Positions 38,098 to 47,316 of a DNA stretch of 64,000 bases are shown piece by piece. The stretch spans positions 1 to 64,000 of the forward strand of contig NZ_LMSI01000004.1 in the NCBI RefSeq assembly GCF_001428075.1. The letters run 5' to 3'. Source of the stretch: Arthrobacter sp. Soil764 (GTDB lineage Bacteria > Actinomycetota > Actinomycetes > Actinomycetales > Micrococcaceae). A program made the position numbers and the translations under genes. A model generated the notes under the pieces. The model was given only the letters and a program-made list of their open reading frames with translations, was not told the origin of the DNA and made no database searches. The number at the start of each line of letters is the position of its first letter. Positions within the stretch are counted from its first letter, which is position 1.

Positions 38098-40455
38098 TTA
38101 CCCCGCCGGAGCTGGTTCCAGGGCCGCTGCGGGCTCTGCAGCCACCGCCGCTTCGGCCCGGTGCGGTTCGAAGCGGACGAACATCGCCTTGAAGCCGGGG
38201 GTATTGGACACGCGGGCCACGTTTTCCTTGTGGACCAGGGCGTTCGCTTCCGGGAAGTACGCCGCGGCGCAGCCCTTGGCAGTGGGGTAGGCCACCAGGC
38301 GGAACTTGTCGGCCCTGCGGTCCACGCCCTGGAAGGTGCTCACCACGTCCACCAGTTCGCGGTCCTGGAAGCCGGATTTCGCGAGGTCCTCGGGGTGGAT
38401 GAGGATCACGCGGCGGCCGCCGGAGATGCCCCGGTATCGGTCATCCAGGCCATAGAACGTGGTGTTGTACTGGTCGTGGCTGCGGATGGTCTGCAGCACC
38501 AGGTGCCCCGGCGGCGGCGTGAGGTACTCCAGCGGGCTCACGGTGAACCGGCCGCGGCCGATGTCCGTCTTGAAGGAGCGTGTGTCGCGGGGCGGGTTGG
38601 GCAGCACGAACCCGTTCTTGGTCCGGACCCGCGTGTTGAAGTCCTCGAAGCCGGGCAGGACGCGGGCGATGTGGTCGCGGATCACGTCGTAGTCCTCGGC
38701 CATGGCCTTCCAGTCCACGGCGTGGTCCGGGCCGAACGTGGCTTCGGCCATCCGGGCCACGATCACGGGCTCGGCCAGCAGGTGATCGGAGACGGGGGTG
38801 AGCCGTCCCTGGGTGGAGTGGACCACGGACATGGAGTCCTCCACGGAGAGGAACTGCGCGCCCGTGGGGTGTTTGTCGTCCTTGTCGGTCCGGCCCAGGG
38901 TGGGCAGGATCAGCGAGGTGCGGCCGTGCACGATGTGCGAGCGGTTGGGCTTGGTGCTGATGTGCACGGTCAGCCCTATCCGCTGCATGCCCGCTTCCAG
39001 GGCTTCGGTGTCGGAGCAGGCCAGGGAAAAGTTGCCGCCCATCGAGACGAACACGTCCACCTCATCGCGTTCGAACGCCTCCATGGACTCCACCGCGTCG
39101 TAGCCGTGGTGCCGCGGCGAGGTGATTCCGAACTCGCTGTCCAGCGCTTCGAGGAGCCATTCCTTGGGCTTTTCCCAGATGCCCATGGTCCGGTCGCCCT
39201 GGACATTGGAGTGGCCGCGGACGGGGCAAGCCCCGGCGCCGGGCTTGCCGAAGTTGCCCTGCAGGAGCAGGACATTGACCATTTCCTTGATGGTGTCCAC
39301 GGAGTGCGGCTGCTGCGTCACGCCCAGTGCCCAGCAGAAAATGCTGGCCTTGGATTTGATGAGCATCCCGGCCACGGCCTCGATCTGCGCACGGGCCAGG
39401 CCCGTGGCCTTTTCGGTTTCGTCCCAGTCCAGGGTGCGGCGGGCTTCGCGGTAGGCGTCGAACCCGTCGGTCTGCGCGGCGATGAAGGAATGGTCGACGA
39501 CGGTCCCCGGGTTGGCTTCCTCGGCCTCCAGGAGCAGGTGGCCGAGGGCCTGGAACAGAGCCAGGTCGCCGCCCACCTTGATCTGCAGGTACTCATCGGC
39601 CAGGGGCGTGCCGCCGCCCACCACACCGGAGACGGTCTGCGGGTCCTTGAAGTTGAACAGGCCGGCCTCGGGCAGCGGGTTCACGGCCACCACCTTGCCG
39701 CCCTTGTCCTTGCATTCCTTCAACGCCGACAGCATGCGCGGGTGGTTGGTACCGGGGTTCTGCCCCACCACGAAGATCAGTTCGGCATCGTGGATGTCGT
39801 CCAGGGACACCGTGCCCTTGCCGATGCCGATGGTGGGGTTCAGGGCCGAACCGGAGGACTCGTGGCACATGTTGGAGCAGTCCGGCAGGTTGTTGGTGCC
39901 CAGGGACCGGGCGAACAACTGGTACAGGAACGCGGTCTCATTCGCGGTGCGGCCGGAGGTGTAAAAGACGCAGCGGTCAGGGGTGGTGGCCCGGATGTGT
40001 TCGCCGATCAGTTCGAACGCGTCTGCCCAGGAGATCGGCGAGTAGTGGGTCTCCCCCTCGCGGATGACCACCGGCTCGGACAGCCGGCCCTGGTTGCCCA
40101 GCCAGTACTCGGTCTTCTCCGACAGTTCCGCAATGGAGTGCTTGGCCCAGAACTCCGCGCCCACGGTCCGCAGGGTGTTCTCCTCGGCCACCGCCTTGGC
40201 GCCGTTCTCGCAGAATTCCGCTGTCTTGCGTTTCTTGTCCGATTCCGGCCAGGCGCAGCCCGGGCAGTCGAAGCCGCCGCGCTGGTTCAACCGGAGCAGC
40301 GAGTGCGCCGTGCGGGTAACCCCTGCCTGCGCCACCGCGCGTTCCAGGGCCACCATGACGGCCTTGACCCCGGCGGCTTCGGTCTTGGGCTTGTGGACTT
40401 CGAGGTTGTCCTCATTGATGTCCGCAACGGGGGCGGGCTGCTTTCCGAACTTCAT
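38098..40455 (-). CDS. FdhF-type molybdopterin oxidoreductase alpha subunit
   Basis: A 785-residue formate-dehydrogenase-like molybdoenzyme. The N-terminus has FDCPGCAWPE (Cys64, Cys67) and FCENG (Cys82), the reduced Cys set typical of the YdeP/FdhF-related group. CVFYTSGRTANETAFLYQLFARSLGTNN, DCSNMCHESSGSAL (candidate Mo-ligand Cys) and FVVGQNPGTNHPRML follow, and the C-terminal molydopterin-dinucleotide domain includes LQTIRSHDQYNTTFYGLDDRYRG. The likely reaction is formate to CO2, but relatives have other roles. Context (formaldehyde dehydrogenase and purU nearby) favours formate. ATG preceded by AAGGAAG. No FdhD or small subunit is in the window. Confidence 0.85.
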   Translation of the reverse strand: MKFGKQPAPVADINEDNLEVHKPKTEAAGVKAVMVALERAVAQAGVTRTAHSLLRLNQRGGFDCPGCAWPESDKKRKTAEFCENGAKAVAEENTLRTVGAEFWAKHSIAELSEKTEYWLGNQGRLSEPVVIREGETHYSPISWADAFELIGEHIRATTPDRCVFYTSGRTANETAFLYQLFARSLGTNNLPDCSNMCHESSGSALNPTIGIGKGTVSLDDIHDAELIFVVGQNPGTNHPRMLSALKECKDKGGKVVAVNPLPEAGLFNFKDPQTVSGVVGGGTPLADEYLQIKVGGDLALFQALGHLLLEAEEANPGTVVDHSFIAAQTDGFDAYREARRTLDWDETEKATGLARAQIEAVAGMLIKSKASIFCWALGVTQQPHSVDTIKEMVNVLLLQGNFGKPGAGACPVRGHSNVQGDRTMGIWEKPKEWLLEALDSEFGITSPRHHGYDAVESMEAFERDEVDVFVSMGGNFSLACSDTEALEAGMQRIGLTVHISTKPNRSHIVHGRTSLILPTLGRTDKDDKHPTGAQFLSVEDSMSVVHSTQGRLTPVSDHLLAEPVIVARMAEATFGPDHAVDWKAMAEDYDVIRDHIARVLPGFEDFNTRVRTKNGFVLPNPPRDTRSFKTDIGRGRFTVSPLEYLTPPPGHLVLQTIRSHDQYNTTFYGLDDRYRGISGGRRVILIHPEDLAKSGFQDRELVDVVSTFQGVDRRADKFRLVAYPTAKGCAAAYFPEANALVHKENVARVSNTPGFKAMFVRFEPHRAEAAVAAEPAAALEPAPAG

Positions 40456-40492
40456 TGTTCCAACTTCCTTACCGGCTTGCGCTGTTCGACCG

Positions 40493-40536
40493 CCAGTGAA
40501 AGGCGCGCCGGGTGTTCCCGGCGCGCCTTTCGCTGG
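40493..40536 (-). terminator. terminator after the mycothiol dehydrogenase-MBL operon
   Basis: A 20-base stem with one G-U pair (arms 40493-40512 and 40517-40536), four-base loop, and TTT on the minus strand. It separates the mscR-MBL unit from the molybdoenzyme gene downstream, so those are distinct transcripts. Confidence 0.8.
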
Positions 40537-40558
40537 CACTTCATTGACTTCCCGCTGG

Positions 40559-41179
40559 CTACTGGGAGACCTTTGCCAGCGTTTCCTGCTCAGCGGCGAT
40601 GGTGGTGCTGTCACCGTGGCCGGTACGGACCACTGTTTCGGCAGGAAGCGTCAGCAGCCGTTCACGGATGGACTTCAGGATGGTGGGGTAGTCGCTGTAG
40701 GACCGGCCGGTGGCACCCGGGCCGCCGTTGAACAAGGTGTCCCCGGTGAAGACCGTCCCCTCGCTCTCCAGATAGAAGCAGGTGGACCCGGGCGAGTGGC
40801 CGGGCGTGTGGATGGCGCGCAGGTTCGCCCCGCCCACCTCGAACACGTCTCCATCGGCGTGGTACCGGTCCGGTGTGGCGTCAGGGTAGACCTGCTCCCA
40901 CAGGACCAGGTCCTCCTGGTTCAGGTAGATCGGGGCGCCCAGCGCCTCTGCCACCTCGCGTGCGGCGCCGATGTGGTCGTTGTGCGCGTGGGTCAGCAGG
41001 ATGGCCTTGACCTTCCGGCTGCGGACCTGGTTGATGATCGCGGCAGCGTCATGGGGGGCATCGATGATGACGCATTCCTCGTCATTGCCCACAATCCAGA
41101 CGTTGTTGTCCACGTCCCAGGTGCCGCCGTCGAGCGAAAATGTGCCCGAGGTGACCAGGTTTTCAATGGTGACGCTCAT
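40559..41179 (-). CDS. MBL-fold hydrolase paired with mycothiol dehydrogenase
   Basis: A 206-residue metallo-beta-lactamase-fold protein with [12 protein letters not shown] (HxHxDH), [20 protein letters not shown] and RTGHGDST, close to glyoxalase II. It overlaps mscR in an ATGA. In actinobacteria an MBL protein commonly follows this dehydrogenase, and the natural next step is hydrolysis of S-formylmycothiol to formate and mycothiol. That role is inferred, not shown. It has the compact 200-residue length of thioesterase-like members. Confidence 0.85.
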   Translation of the reverse strand: MSVTIENLVTSGTFSLDGGTWDVDNNVWIVGNDEECVIIDAPHDAAAIINQVRSRKVKAILLTHAHNDHIGAAREVAEALGAPIYLNQEDLVLWEQVYPDATPDRYHADGDVFEVGGANLRAIHTPGHSPGSTCFYLESEGTVFTGDTLFNGGPGATGRSYSDYPTILKSIRERLLTLPAETVVRTGHGDSTTIAAEQETLAKVSQ

Positions 41180-42282
41180 GCTGACGCCCCAACCGGCTGG
41201 ATCTCGACGACGGACCGCAGCACCTTGCCCTCGTGCATCTTGCCGAAGGCTTCCTCCACCTCGTCGATGCCGATGCGCTCGGACACGAACGCGTCCAGGT
41301 CCAGGTTGCCCTGCTTGTAGTGGGACACCAGCATGGGGAAGTCGCGGGACGGCAGGCAGTCGCCGTACCAGGAAGACTTCAGCGACCCGCCGCGGCCAAA
41401 GACGTCCAGCAGCGGCAGTTCAAGCGTCATCTCCGGCGTGGGGACGCCCACCAGGACCACGCGGCCGGCCAGGTCACGGGCATAGAAGGCCTGCTTGTAG
41501 GTTTCAGGACGGCCGACGGCGTCAATCACCACGTCTGCTCCGTGGCCTCCGGTGAGGGCGCGGATGGCTTCCACGGCGTCCTCCTGGCGGGAGTTCACGC
41601 CGTGGGTGGCACCGAGGGACTTGGCCATGTCGATCTTGTTGTCGTCGATGTCCACGGCGATGATCGTCGTCGCACCGGCCAGCCTGGCCCCGGCGATCGC
41701 CGCGATGCCCACGCCGCCGCAGCCGATCACTGCCACGGACTCACCACGCTTGACCTCGCCGGTGTTGATGGCGGCGCCGATGCCGGCCATGATGCCGCAG
41801 CCCAGCAGGCCCACAGCAGCAGCGTCAACCTCCGGGTCCACCTTGGTGCACTGGCCGGCGGCAACCAGCGTCTTCTCGGCGAACGCACCGATGCCCAGGG
41901 CCGGCGAAAGCTCCGTACCGTCCTCCAGGGTCATCTTCTGCGTGGCGTTGTGCGTATTGAAGCAGTACTGCGGCTGGCCTTTTGCACAGGCCCGGCACTC
42001 GCCGCAAACTGCCCGCCAGTTCAGGATGACCCGGTCACCGGGCGCCACCGAGGTGACATCGGGGCCAACAGCACTGACCACGCCCGTGGCCTCGTGTCCC
42101 AGCAGGTAGGGGAAGTCATCGCCGATGCCGCCCTGCTTGTAATGCAGGTCCGTGTGGCAGACACCGCAGGTGAGGATGTCCACCAGCGCCTCCCCCGGCC
42201 CCGGATCCGGCACCACGATGGTTTCCAGCGACACCGGGGCGTTCTTCTCTTTAACGACAACTGCCTGGACTTTGTGGACCAT
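41176..42282 (-). CDS. mscR: S-(hydroxymethyl)mycothiol dehydrogenase
   Basis: A 368-residue zinc alcohol dehydrogenase that oxidises the formaldehyde-mycothiol adduct with NAD+. Catalytic zinc: [10 protein letters not shown] and GHEATG. Structural zinc: [15 protein letters not shown]. The nucleotide fold is [22 protein letters not shown]. It resembles mycothiol-dependent formaldehyde dehydrogenase (also nitrosomycothiol reductase) rather than glutathione-type FrmA. The betaine and dimethylglycine genes next door release formaldehyde, which gives a plain reason for its location. ATG at 42282 with AAAGGAA upstream. Confidence 0.9.
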   Translation of the reverse strand: MVHKVQAVVVKEKNAPVSLETIVVPDPGPGEALVDILTCGVCHTDLHYKQGGIGDDFPYLLGHEATGVVSAVGPDVTSVAPGDRVILNWRAVCGECRACAKGQPQYCFNTHNATQKMTLEDGTELSPALGIGAFAEKTLVAAGQCTKVDPEVDAAAVGLLGCGIMAGIGAAINTGEVKRGESVAVIGCGGVGIAAIAGARLAGATTIIAVDIDDNKIDMAKSLGATHGVNSRQEDAVEAIRALTGGHGADVVIDAVGRPETYKQAFYARDLAGRVVLVGVPTPEMTLELPLLDVFGRGGSLKSSWYGDCLPSRDFPMLVSHYKQGNLDLDAFVSERIGIDEVEEAFGKMHEGKVLRSVVEIQPVGASA

Positions 42283-42606
42283 GGTTCTTGTGTTCCTTTC
42301 CTGGATCCGGCCGGATCCGGTGAATCGGCACCAAATGCCAATGTAGCTGACGGGCACTCGCGGGGAGCTGCTGTCACGATGCCCTCGCTCCAGATGATTG
42401 CGTAATGCACAACACGATGCGCATGGCGCCTACTGCCGAATATGGCAGGGCCCTCAATCCATGTCAATAGATATATCAGTCCCACAGCAGTTGTTGAACA
42501 GTTGTCGTCCGAGGTTTTTCGAGACGCTCCATTACTGCCGCCCCGTTGCCGCCACCCTCCCCGCCCGCATTACGTGCAGCAAATTGCGGGCAGTAGGCTG
42601 GATGGC
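42283..42606. other. divergent intergenic region of mscR
   Basis: About 324 bases with no gene. It holds the mscR promoter at 42439-42467 and a perfect 16-base palindrome GGATCCGGCCGGATCC at 42303-42318 within the likely mscR leader, which could be an operator or mRNA hairpin. An AT-rich patch lies near 42461-42480. No clear promoter for the plus-strand membrane protein is seen. Confidence 0.55.
42439..42467 (-). promoter_or_regulatory. mscR promoter
   Basis: On the minus strand TTGACA (42462-42467) and CATATT (42439-42444) have a 17-base spacer, a strong sigma-70-type match. The transcript would start near 42432, giving a leader of about 150 bases before the mscR ATG. Confidence 0.55.
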
Positions 42607-42921
42607 ATGGCTTTTGAAGACTCTCCCGCCGAGCGGCGCGAAGTGACCGTCCGCCGGGCACCCAAGTACGTTCCCTTCCTGATCCTGGGCGCGCTCGTGG
42701 GTGTTGCCGCAGCCGCGGTAGTGGCGTATGCGGTGCCGGGCGACGAGACCTTCGACCCGGGCGCGGTGTTCGGATTCTTCATGGTGATGTTTGCCGCAGG
42801 CGGCGCAATTTTGGGCGCCGCACTGGCGCTGGTCCTGGACCGCCGCAGCGTGAAGCGGCAGGAGAGAGCCGTGGTGGAGGCCGTTCCGGATTCCGAACCG
42901 GACACGGATCCCCAGGCTTAG
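42607..42921 (+). CDS. small conserved-type membrane protein
   Basis: A 104-residue protein with a basic N-terminus (RREVTVRRAPKYVP), two membrane helices (FLILGALVGVAAAAVVAYAV and VFGFFMVMFAAGGAILGAALALVL) and an acidic C-terminal tail. Small two-helix proteins of this kind precede purF in several actinobacteria as far as I recall; no function is known. The ATG at 42607 has no strong ribosome site. The stop is 57 bases before purF. Confidence 0.7.
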   Translation: MAFEDSPAERREVTVRRAPKYVPFLILGALVGVAAAAVVAYAVPGDETFDPGAVFGFFMVMFAAGGAILGAALALVLDRRSVKRQERAVVEAVPDSEPDTDPQA

Positions 42922-42978
42922 CAAGTCACAAACCAGCGGCCGGAAAAGTCGTACCCCATATCGTGAGATAATCGACCA

Positions 42979-44649
42979 GTGGCACGCGGCGATGGAAAAC
43001 TTTCCCATGATCTTCTCCCCGGCGAAAAAGGCCCGCAGGACGCTTGCGGCGTCTTCGGCGTCTGGGCCCCAGGCGAAGAAGTAGCAAAACTTACCTATTA
43101 CGGGCTGTATGCACTGCAGCACCGCGGTCAGGAGTCGGCTGGCATAGCCACCAGCGACGGCAAGCGGATCAACGTCTACAAGGACATGGGCCTCGTGTCC
43201 CAGGTCTTCGACGAGACCACGCTGAACACCCTGACCGGGCACCTGGCCGTCGGCCACTGCCGCTACTCCACCACCGGCGCCAGCCACTGGGCCAACGCAC
43301 AGCCCACCTTGGGCGCCACCGCCACCGGCACGGTCGCCCTGGCCCACAACGGCAACCTGACCAACACCGCCGAGCTCAACGCGATGATCCAGGAACGCAA
43401 CGGCGGCCAGCTCACCGGCGAAATGAAGCAGGGCAACACCTCGGACACCGCCCTGGTCACCGCCCTGCTGGAGGGCGAGCCGGGCAAGACCCTGGAGGAA
43501 ACCGCCACAGAGCTGCTGCCCAAGATCAAGGGTGGCTTCTGCTTCGTCTTCATGGATGAAGGAACGCTCTATGCGGCCCGTGACACCTATGGAATCCGCC
43601 CGCTGGTCCTGGGCCGGCTGGAGCGCGGCTGGGTTGTTGCTTCCGAGCAGTCGGCCCTGGCCACCGTGGGCGCCAGCTTCATCCGGGAGATCGAGCCGGG
43701 CGAGTTCATTGCCATCGACGAGGACGGCGTGCGGTCCAAGCGGTTCGCAGAGCCGACGCCGGCGGGTTGCGTCTTCGAGTACGTCTACCTTGCGCGCCCG
43801 GACGCCGCCATTGCAGGCCGCTCGGTCTACGAATCCCGCGTGGAGATGGGCCGCCAGCTGGCCCGCGAGAACACGCAGCAGGCGGACATCGTTATCCCCG
43901 TGCCGGAATCCGGCACCCCCGCGGCTGTTGGCTATGCCGAAGAATCCGGCATCCCGTTCGCGCACGGCTTCGTCAAGAACTCCTACGTGGGCCGTACCTT
44001 CATCCAGCCCTCGCAGACCCTGCGCCAGCTGGGCATCCGGCTCAAGCTCAACGCCCTTGAATCCGTGATCCGCGGCAAGCGCGTGGTGGTGGTGGATGAT
44101 TCCATCGTCCGCGGCAACACCCAGCGCGCCATTGTGCGGATGCTCCGCGAAGCGGGCGCCGCGGCAGTGCACGTGAAGATTTCGTCCCCGCCCGTCCAGT
44201 GGCCCTGCTTCTATGGCATCGACTTCGCCTCCCGGGCAGAGCTGATTGCCAACGGCGCCACCATCGAGGAGATCTCCCAGGCCATCGGCGCGGACTCGCT
44301 GGCATACATCTCCGAGGACGGCATGATCGGTGCCACCCGGCAGCCGCGCGAGCGCCTCTGCACCGCCTGCTTCACCGGCAAGTACCCCATCAAGCTCCCC
44401 GATGCGGACAAGCTGGGCAAGAACCTGCTGGAACGCACGGACCTGGGCGGCCTGAAGCCTTCCCCGTCCGCGCTTCCCGGTGAAACCGCCGCCCTGGCCG
44501 TTGACGCCACCGAGGACCCCGCGGAGAAGCCCGGGGCCACCGGCTGCGACCCGGGCCCGGACTCCGAATTCGAGAACCTGCTGACCGAAGCCGACCTTGT
44601 GCCCGACGTACCCGCCGCCACCAGCGCCGACAAGAAAGAGTCCGTATGA
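42979..44649 (+). CDS. purF: amidophosphoribosyltransferase
   Basis: A 556-residue enzyme for the first step of purine synthesis. After a GTG start the precursor is trimmed to the catalytic Cys in DACGVFGVWAP. The glutaminase half has YALQHRGQESAGIA and GHCRYSTTG; the transferase half has VIPVPESGTPAAVGYAEESGIPFAHGFVKNSY and VVVVDDSIVRGNT (PRPP loop), with ERLCTACFTGKYP near the end. About 55 extra C-terminal residues are Ala/Pro/Glu-rich. purM overlaps its stop in an ATGA. Confidence 0.97.
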   Translation: MARGDGKLSHDLLPGEKGPQDACGVFGVWAPGEEVAKLTYYGLYALQHRGQESAGIATSDGKRINVYKDMGLVSQVFDETTLNTLTGHLAVGHCRYSTTGASHWANAQPTLGATATGTVALAHNGNLTNTAELNAMIQERNGGQLTGEMKQGNTSDTALVTALLEGEPGKTLEETATELLPKIKGGFCFVFMDEGTLYAARDTYGIRPLVLGRLERGWVVASEQSALATVGASFIREIEPGEFIAIDEDGVRSKRFAEPTPAGCVFEYVYLARPDAAIAGRSVYESRVEMGRQLARENTQQADIVIPVPESGTPAAVGYAEESGIPFAHGFVKNSYVGRTFIQPSQTLRQLGIRLKLNALESVIRGKRVVVVDDSIVRGNTQRAIVRMLREAGAAAVHVKISSPPVQWPCFYGIDFASRAELIANGATIEEISQAIGADSLAYISEDGMIGATRQPRERLCTACFTGKYPIKLPDADKLGKNLLERTDLGGLKPSPSALPGETAALAVDATEDPAEKPGATGCDPGPDSEFENLLTEADLVPDVPAATSADKKESV

Positions 44650-45791
44650 CTTCCGCTAGCCCCGCCGCAAAGAACTCCGGCATCACCTACGCTTCCGCAG
44701 GCGTTGACGTTGAAGCCGGGGACCGCGCCGTCGAGCTCATGAAGGATGCCGTCAAGGCAACCCACAACTCCTCGGTGATCGGCGGGGTGGGCGGCTTCGC
44801 CGGCCTCTACGACGTTTCCCGGCTGCTGACCTACAAGAGGCCGCTGCTGGCCACCTCCACGGACGGCGTGGGCACCAAGGTCGCCATTGCCCAGGCCATG
44901 GACATTCACGACACCATCGGATTCGACCTGGTGGGCATGGTGGTGGACGACATCGTGGTGGTGGGCGCCGAGCCGCTGTACATGACTGACTATATTGCCT
45001 GCGGCAAGGTGGTCCCGGAGCGCATCGCGGGCATTGTCCGCGGCATTGCCGCCGCCTGCTCCGTTGCCGGCACCGCCCTGGTGGGCGGCGAGACCGCCGA
45101 ACACCCGGGCCTGCTGGGCGAGCACGAATACGACGTTGCCGGCGCAGCCACCGGCGTCGTCGAGGCCGATGCACTCCTGGGCCCGGACCGTGTCCGGGCC
45201 GGGGACGTGGTGATCGGCATGGCCTCATCCGGCCTGCACTCCAACGGCTACTCCCTGGTCCGGCGCGTCATCAACCACGCCGGCTGGGCCCTTGACCGGC
45301 AGGTATCCGAACTCGGCCGCACCCTGGGCGAGGAACTCCTCGAGCCCACCCGCGTCTACGCCGCCGACTGCCTTGACCTGGCCCGCACCTTCCCGGTCAG
45401 CGCCGGCGCGGCCGTTCACGGCTTCAGCCACGTCACCGGCGGCGGCCTGGCCGCGAACCTGGCCCGCGTCCTCCCCCAGGGCCTCGTGGCTACCGTGGAC
45501 CGCGCCACCTGGGAACTGCCCGCCATCTTCAAGCTGGTGTCCGAGCTCGGCAACGTGCCCCTGGCGGACCTGGAGCGCACCCTGAACCTCGGCGTCGGAA
45601 TGGTGGCCATCGTGTCCCCCGAAGCCGCTGACGCCGCAGTTTCCCGCCTGAACGACCGGGGCCTGCCGTCCTGGATCATGGGCACCGTCACCGAGGATTC
45701 AGACTCCATCCTCAAGTCCGGCCCGGATTACGTCCAGGGCGCCAAGGGCGTGGACGGCGGCGCAGTCCGCCTGGTCAACGCCTACGCCTAA
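44646..45791 (+). CDS. purM: phosphoribosylformylglycinamidine cyclo-ligase
   Basis: A 381-residue AIR synthetase, fifth step of purine synthesis. Signature parts: ITYASAGVDVEAGDRAVELM, RPLLATSTDGVGTKVAIAQ, DLVGMVVDDIVVVGAEPLYMTDYIACGK, GGETAEHPGLL, GMASSGLHSNGYSLVRRV, VHGFSHVTGGGLAANLARVLP and LNLGVGMVAIV. Length and order are normal. It is coupled to purF, and a complex palindromic element follows its stop. Confidence 0.97.
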   Translation: MTSASPAAKNSGITYASAGVDVEAGDRAVELMKDAVKATHNSSVIGGVGGFAGLYDVSRLLTYKRPLLATSTDGVGTKVAIAQAMDIHDTIGFDLVGMVVDDIVVVGAEPLYMTDYIACGKVVPERIAGIVRGIAAACSVAGTALVGGETAEHPGLLGEHEYDVAGAATGVVEADALLGPDRVRAGDVVIGMASSGLHSNGYSLVRRVINHAGWALDRQVSELGRTLGEELLEPTRVYAADCLDLARTFPVSAGAAVHGFSHVTGGGLAANLARVLPQGLVATVDRATWELPAIFKLVSELGNVPLADLERTLNLGVGMVAIVSPEAADAAVSRLNDRGLPSWIMGTVTEDSDSILKSGPDYVQGAKGVDGGAVRLVNAYA

Positions 45792-45798
45792 GACCCTC

Positions 45799-45917
45799 CA
45801 TCGAGTGCTCCGCACTTGTCGTTTTCACCCCTGATAACGACAAGTGCGTGGGCCCACGCCAGCAGGGTTCCCTGGCCGAGCTTACGAGGTTAGGGAGCCG
45901 GTGGGGAGCACTCGATG
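45799..45917. repeat. cloverleaf-like nested palindrome
   Basis: Outer arms CATCGAGTGCTCC (45799-45811) and GGAGCACTCGATG (45905-45917) are exact complements. Inside are a 13-base hairpin CGCACTTGTCGTT/AACGACAAGTGCG (45811-45823, 45836-45848), a GTGGGCCCAC palindrome (45848-45857) and a CAGGG-TT-CCCTG hairpin (45863-45874). It fills the space between convergent purM and a VOC gene and looks like a mobile intergenic repeat; it could also end transcription on both sides. Confidence 0.75.
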
Positions 45918-45920
45918 TGT

Positions 45921-46694
45921 TTAAGCCACTTGGATGAGGTTGAGGACTCCACCCTGGGGGTCCTCGATGGTGGCAAGTGATCCTGGAGCCGGGTGGTCAT
46001 CCGGCTCCACCAGCACTTCGCCGCCTGCTGCCATGGCGGCCGCTGCCGCCGCCGCAATATCGGCCGCGCCAAAGTAGATCTGCCAGTCGGCTTCCTCGTC
46101 TTCGTCGGCAGGGACAATGCCTGCCACCTCACTGCCGCCGATGAGCAACGTGCTGTAGCTGCCGCCGTCGTGCTGTGGGTACTCGGTGACACCATGGCCG
46201 AAAAGCTGCTGGAAAAAGCCGATGGCGGCCTGCGGCTCGGGCGTGAAGAGCTCCGCCCAGGCCAGGGCGCCGGGCTCGTTGAAAAGATGGCTGCCGTAGT
46301 GGGTGCCTGCCTGCCAGATCCCCGTGGTCCCGCCGCCCGGAGGGGCCAGGAAGCCCAACACGCCAGTGTCGCCCACCTTCTCGGGCCCAAACTGTACGGT
46401 ACCCCCGGAATGGCGGGCTTCATGAAGCAGGTCCGCGGCGTCCGGGACCGCAAAGTAGACGTTCCACTCGGCGGCAGTCCCGGCTTCCAGCTGCAAGGGA
46501 CTTTGCGGCGCTATGGTGGCCACCAGTTGCCCGCGGACAAAGGCGTGCGCGTAGCTGCGGCCGTCCGGGGTGGGGAAGTCCTGGTAGGTCCAGCCAAAGA
46601 GCCGTCCGTAGAAGTCTTTGGCGGCAGCAACATCGGGGGTCTGCAGATCCGCCCAGCAGGGCTCGCCGCTGGCGTATGTGGTCCGAACAGTCAT
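45921..46694 (-). CDS. VOC-family protein, two glyoxalase domains
   Basis: A 257-residue protein made of two similar vicinal-oxygen-chelate units: GEPCWADLQTPDVAAAKDFYGRLFGWTYQDFPTPDG in the first and PGALAWAELFTPEPQAAIGFFQQLFGHGVTEYPQHDGG in the second. Each ends in the usual pattern (IAPQSPLQLEAGTAAEWNVYFAV; ADWQIYFGAADIAAAA). Such tandem proteins bind a metal or small molecule; the reaction is unknown. It converges on purM across the palindromic element. Confidence 0.85.
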   Translation of the reverse strand: MTVRTTYASGEPCWADLQTPDVAAAKDFYGRLFGWTYQDFPTPDGRSYAHAFVRGQLVATIAPQSPLQLEAGTAAEWNVYFAVPDAADLLHEARHSGGTVQFGPEKVGDTGVLGFLAPPGGGTTGIWQAGTHYGSHLFNEPGALAWAELFTPEPQAAIGFFQQLFGHGVTEYPQHDGGSYSTLLIGGSEVAGIVPADEDEEADWQIYFGAADIAAAAAAAMAAGGEVLVEPDDHPAPGSLATIEDPQGGVLNLIQVA

Positions 46695-46733
46695 GCGGTC
46701 AGGTTACCAACCAATGCCGCAAACAACACGGAA

Positions 46734-46773
46734 AGCCCGCTGCCGTACCGGAAATCCGGCATGGCAGCGGGCT
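46734..46773 (-). terminator. terminator of the DUF3073 gene
   Basis: AGCCCGCTGCC (46734-46744) pairs with GGCAGCGGGCT (46763-46773), with an inner CCGG/CCGG helix. On the minus strand it is followed by TTTCC. It lies 38 bases after the DUF3073 stop. Confidence 0.7.
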
Positions 46774-46810
46774 ACGTGATGAAGGCGGTCACCCTATCCG
46801 GGTATCACGA

Positions 46811-47044
46811 CTAGCCGATGCGACGGTGGTCTACCTCGTCGTCATCGTCATCCAAATCATCCGCGTACTTATCCACATAAGCCGAATAGTCCGGTTCGAC
46901 CGGCTCATTCGAGTAACGGCTCGTTGAACGACTATTAGGGCCCGTCAGCTCACGCTGAAGTGCCGAGTAGTCAGTGTTCGGGGAGTAGTACTTAATGTCC
47001 CGAGCCTGCTTGGTAGCTTTTGCCTTTTGACGGCCGCGCCCCAT
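46811..47044 (-). CDS. DUF3073 protein
   Basis: A 77-residue actinobacterial protein of unknown function. The N-terminus MGRGRQKAKATKQARDIKYYSPNTDYSALQREL is the family core; the rest is acidic (YADDLDDDDDEVDHRRIG). The ATG at 47044 has AAAGGGGG eight bases upstream, and the extra 29 codons of the open frame are not conserved-looking. Close linkage to the purine genes is common in actinobacteria. Confidence 0.85.
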   Translation of the reverse strand: MGRGRQKAKATKQARDIKYYSPNTDYSALQRELTGPNSRSTSRYSNEPVEPDYSAYVDKYADDLDDDDDEVDHRRIG

Positions 47045-47316
47045 GGCGTGACCCCCTTTTGTACTTGGACCGGAGGTGGTCACCTTGGCGATCGGTGAGG
47101 CCCCGGAATGTTTGGTCAATTTGTCGTACACCTAGATTACATGCTTTCGGCGGGCCCCGCTTGCCGCCTCGGGGTCCGAACGGCCGGGTGGGGTACCATG
47201 ACGCACCTCCACCCGCGGGATTCCGGCATTTTTCTTCGGTAGAGTCACTTAAGAACTGCCGGTTTTATCTGGCCTTTGGCGAGCCGCGGAACCAAACACC
47301 AGGAGGATGCGCACCC

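Noticed and set aside
38161-40731. Plus-strand frame of 856 codons opposite the molybdoenzyme
   Set aside because: Antisense shadow with repetitive Gly/Val/His composition and no ribosome site or motif.
42303-42318. GGATCCGGCCGGATCC palindrome as a firm operator
   Set aside because: It is short, GC-rich and lies within the likely mscR leader; chance is plausible, so it is only mentioned in the intergenic entry.
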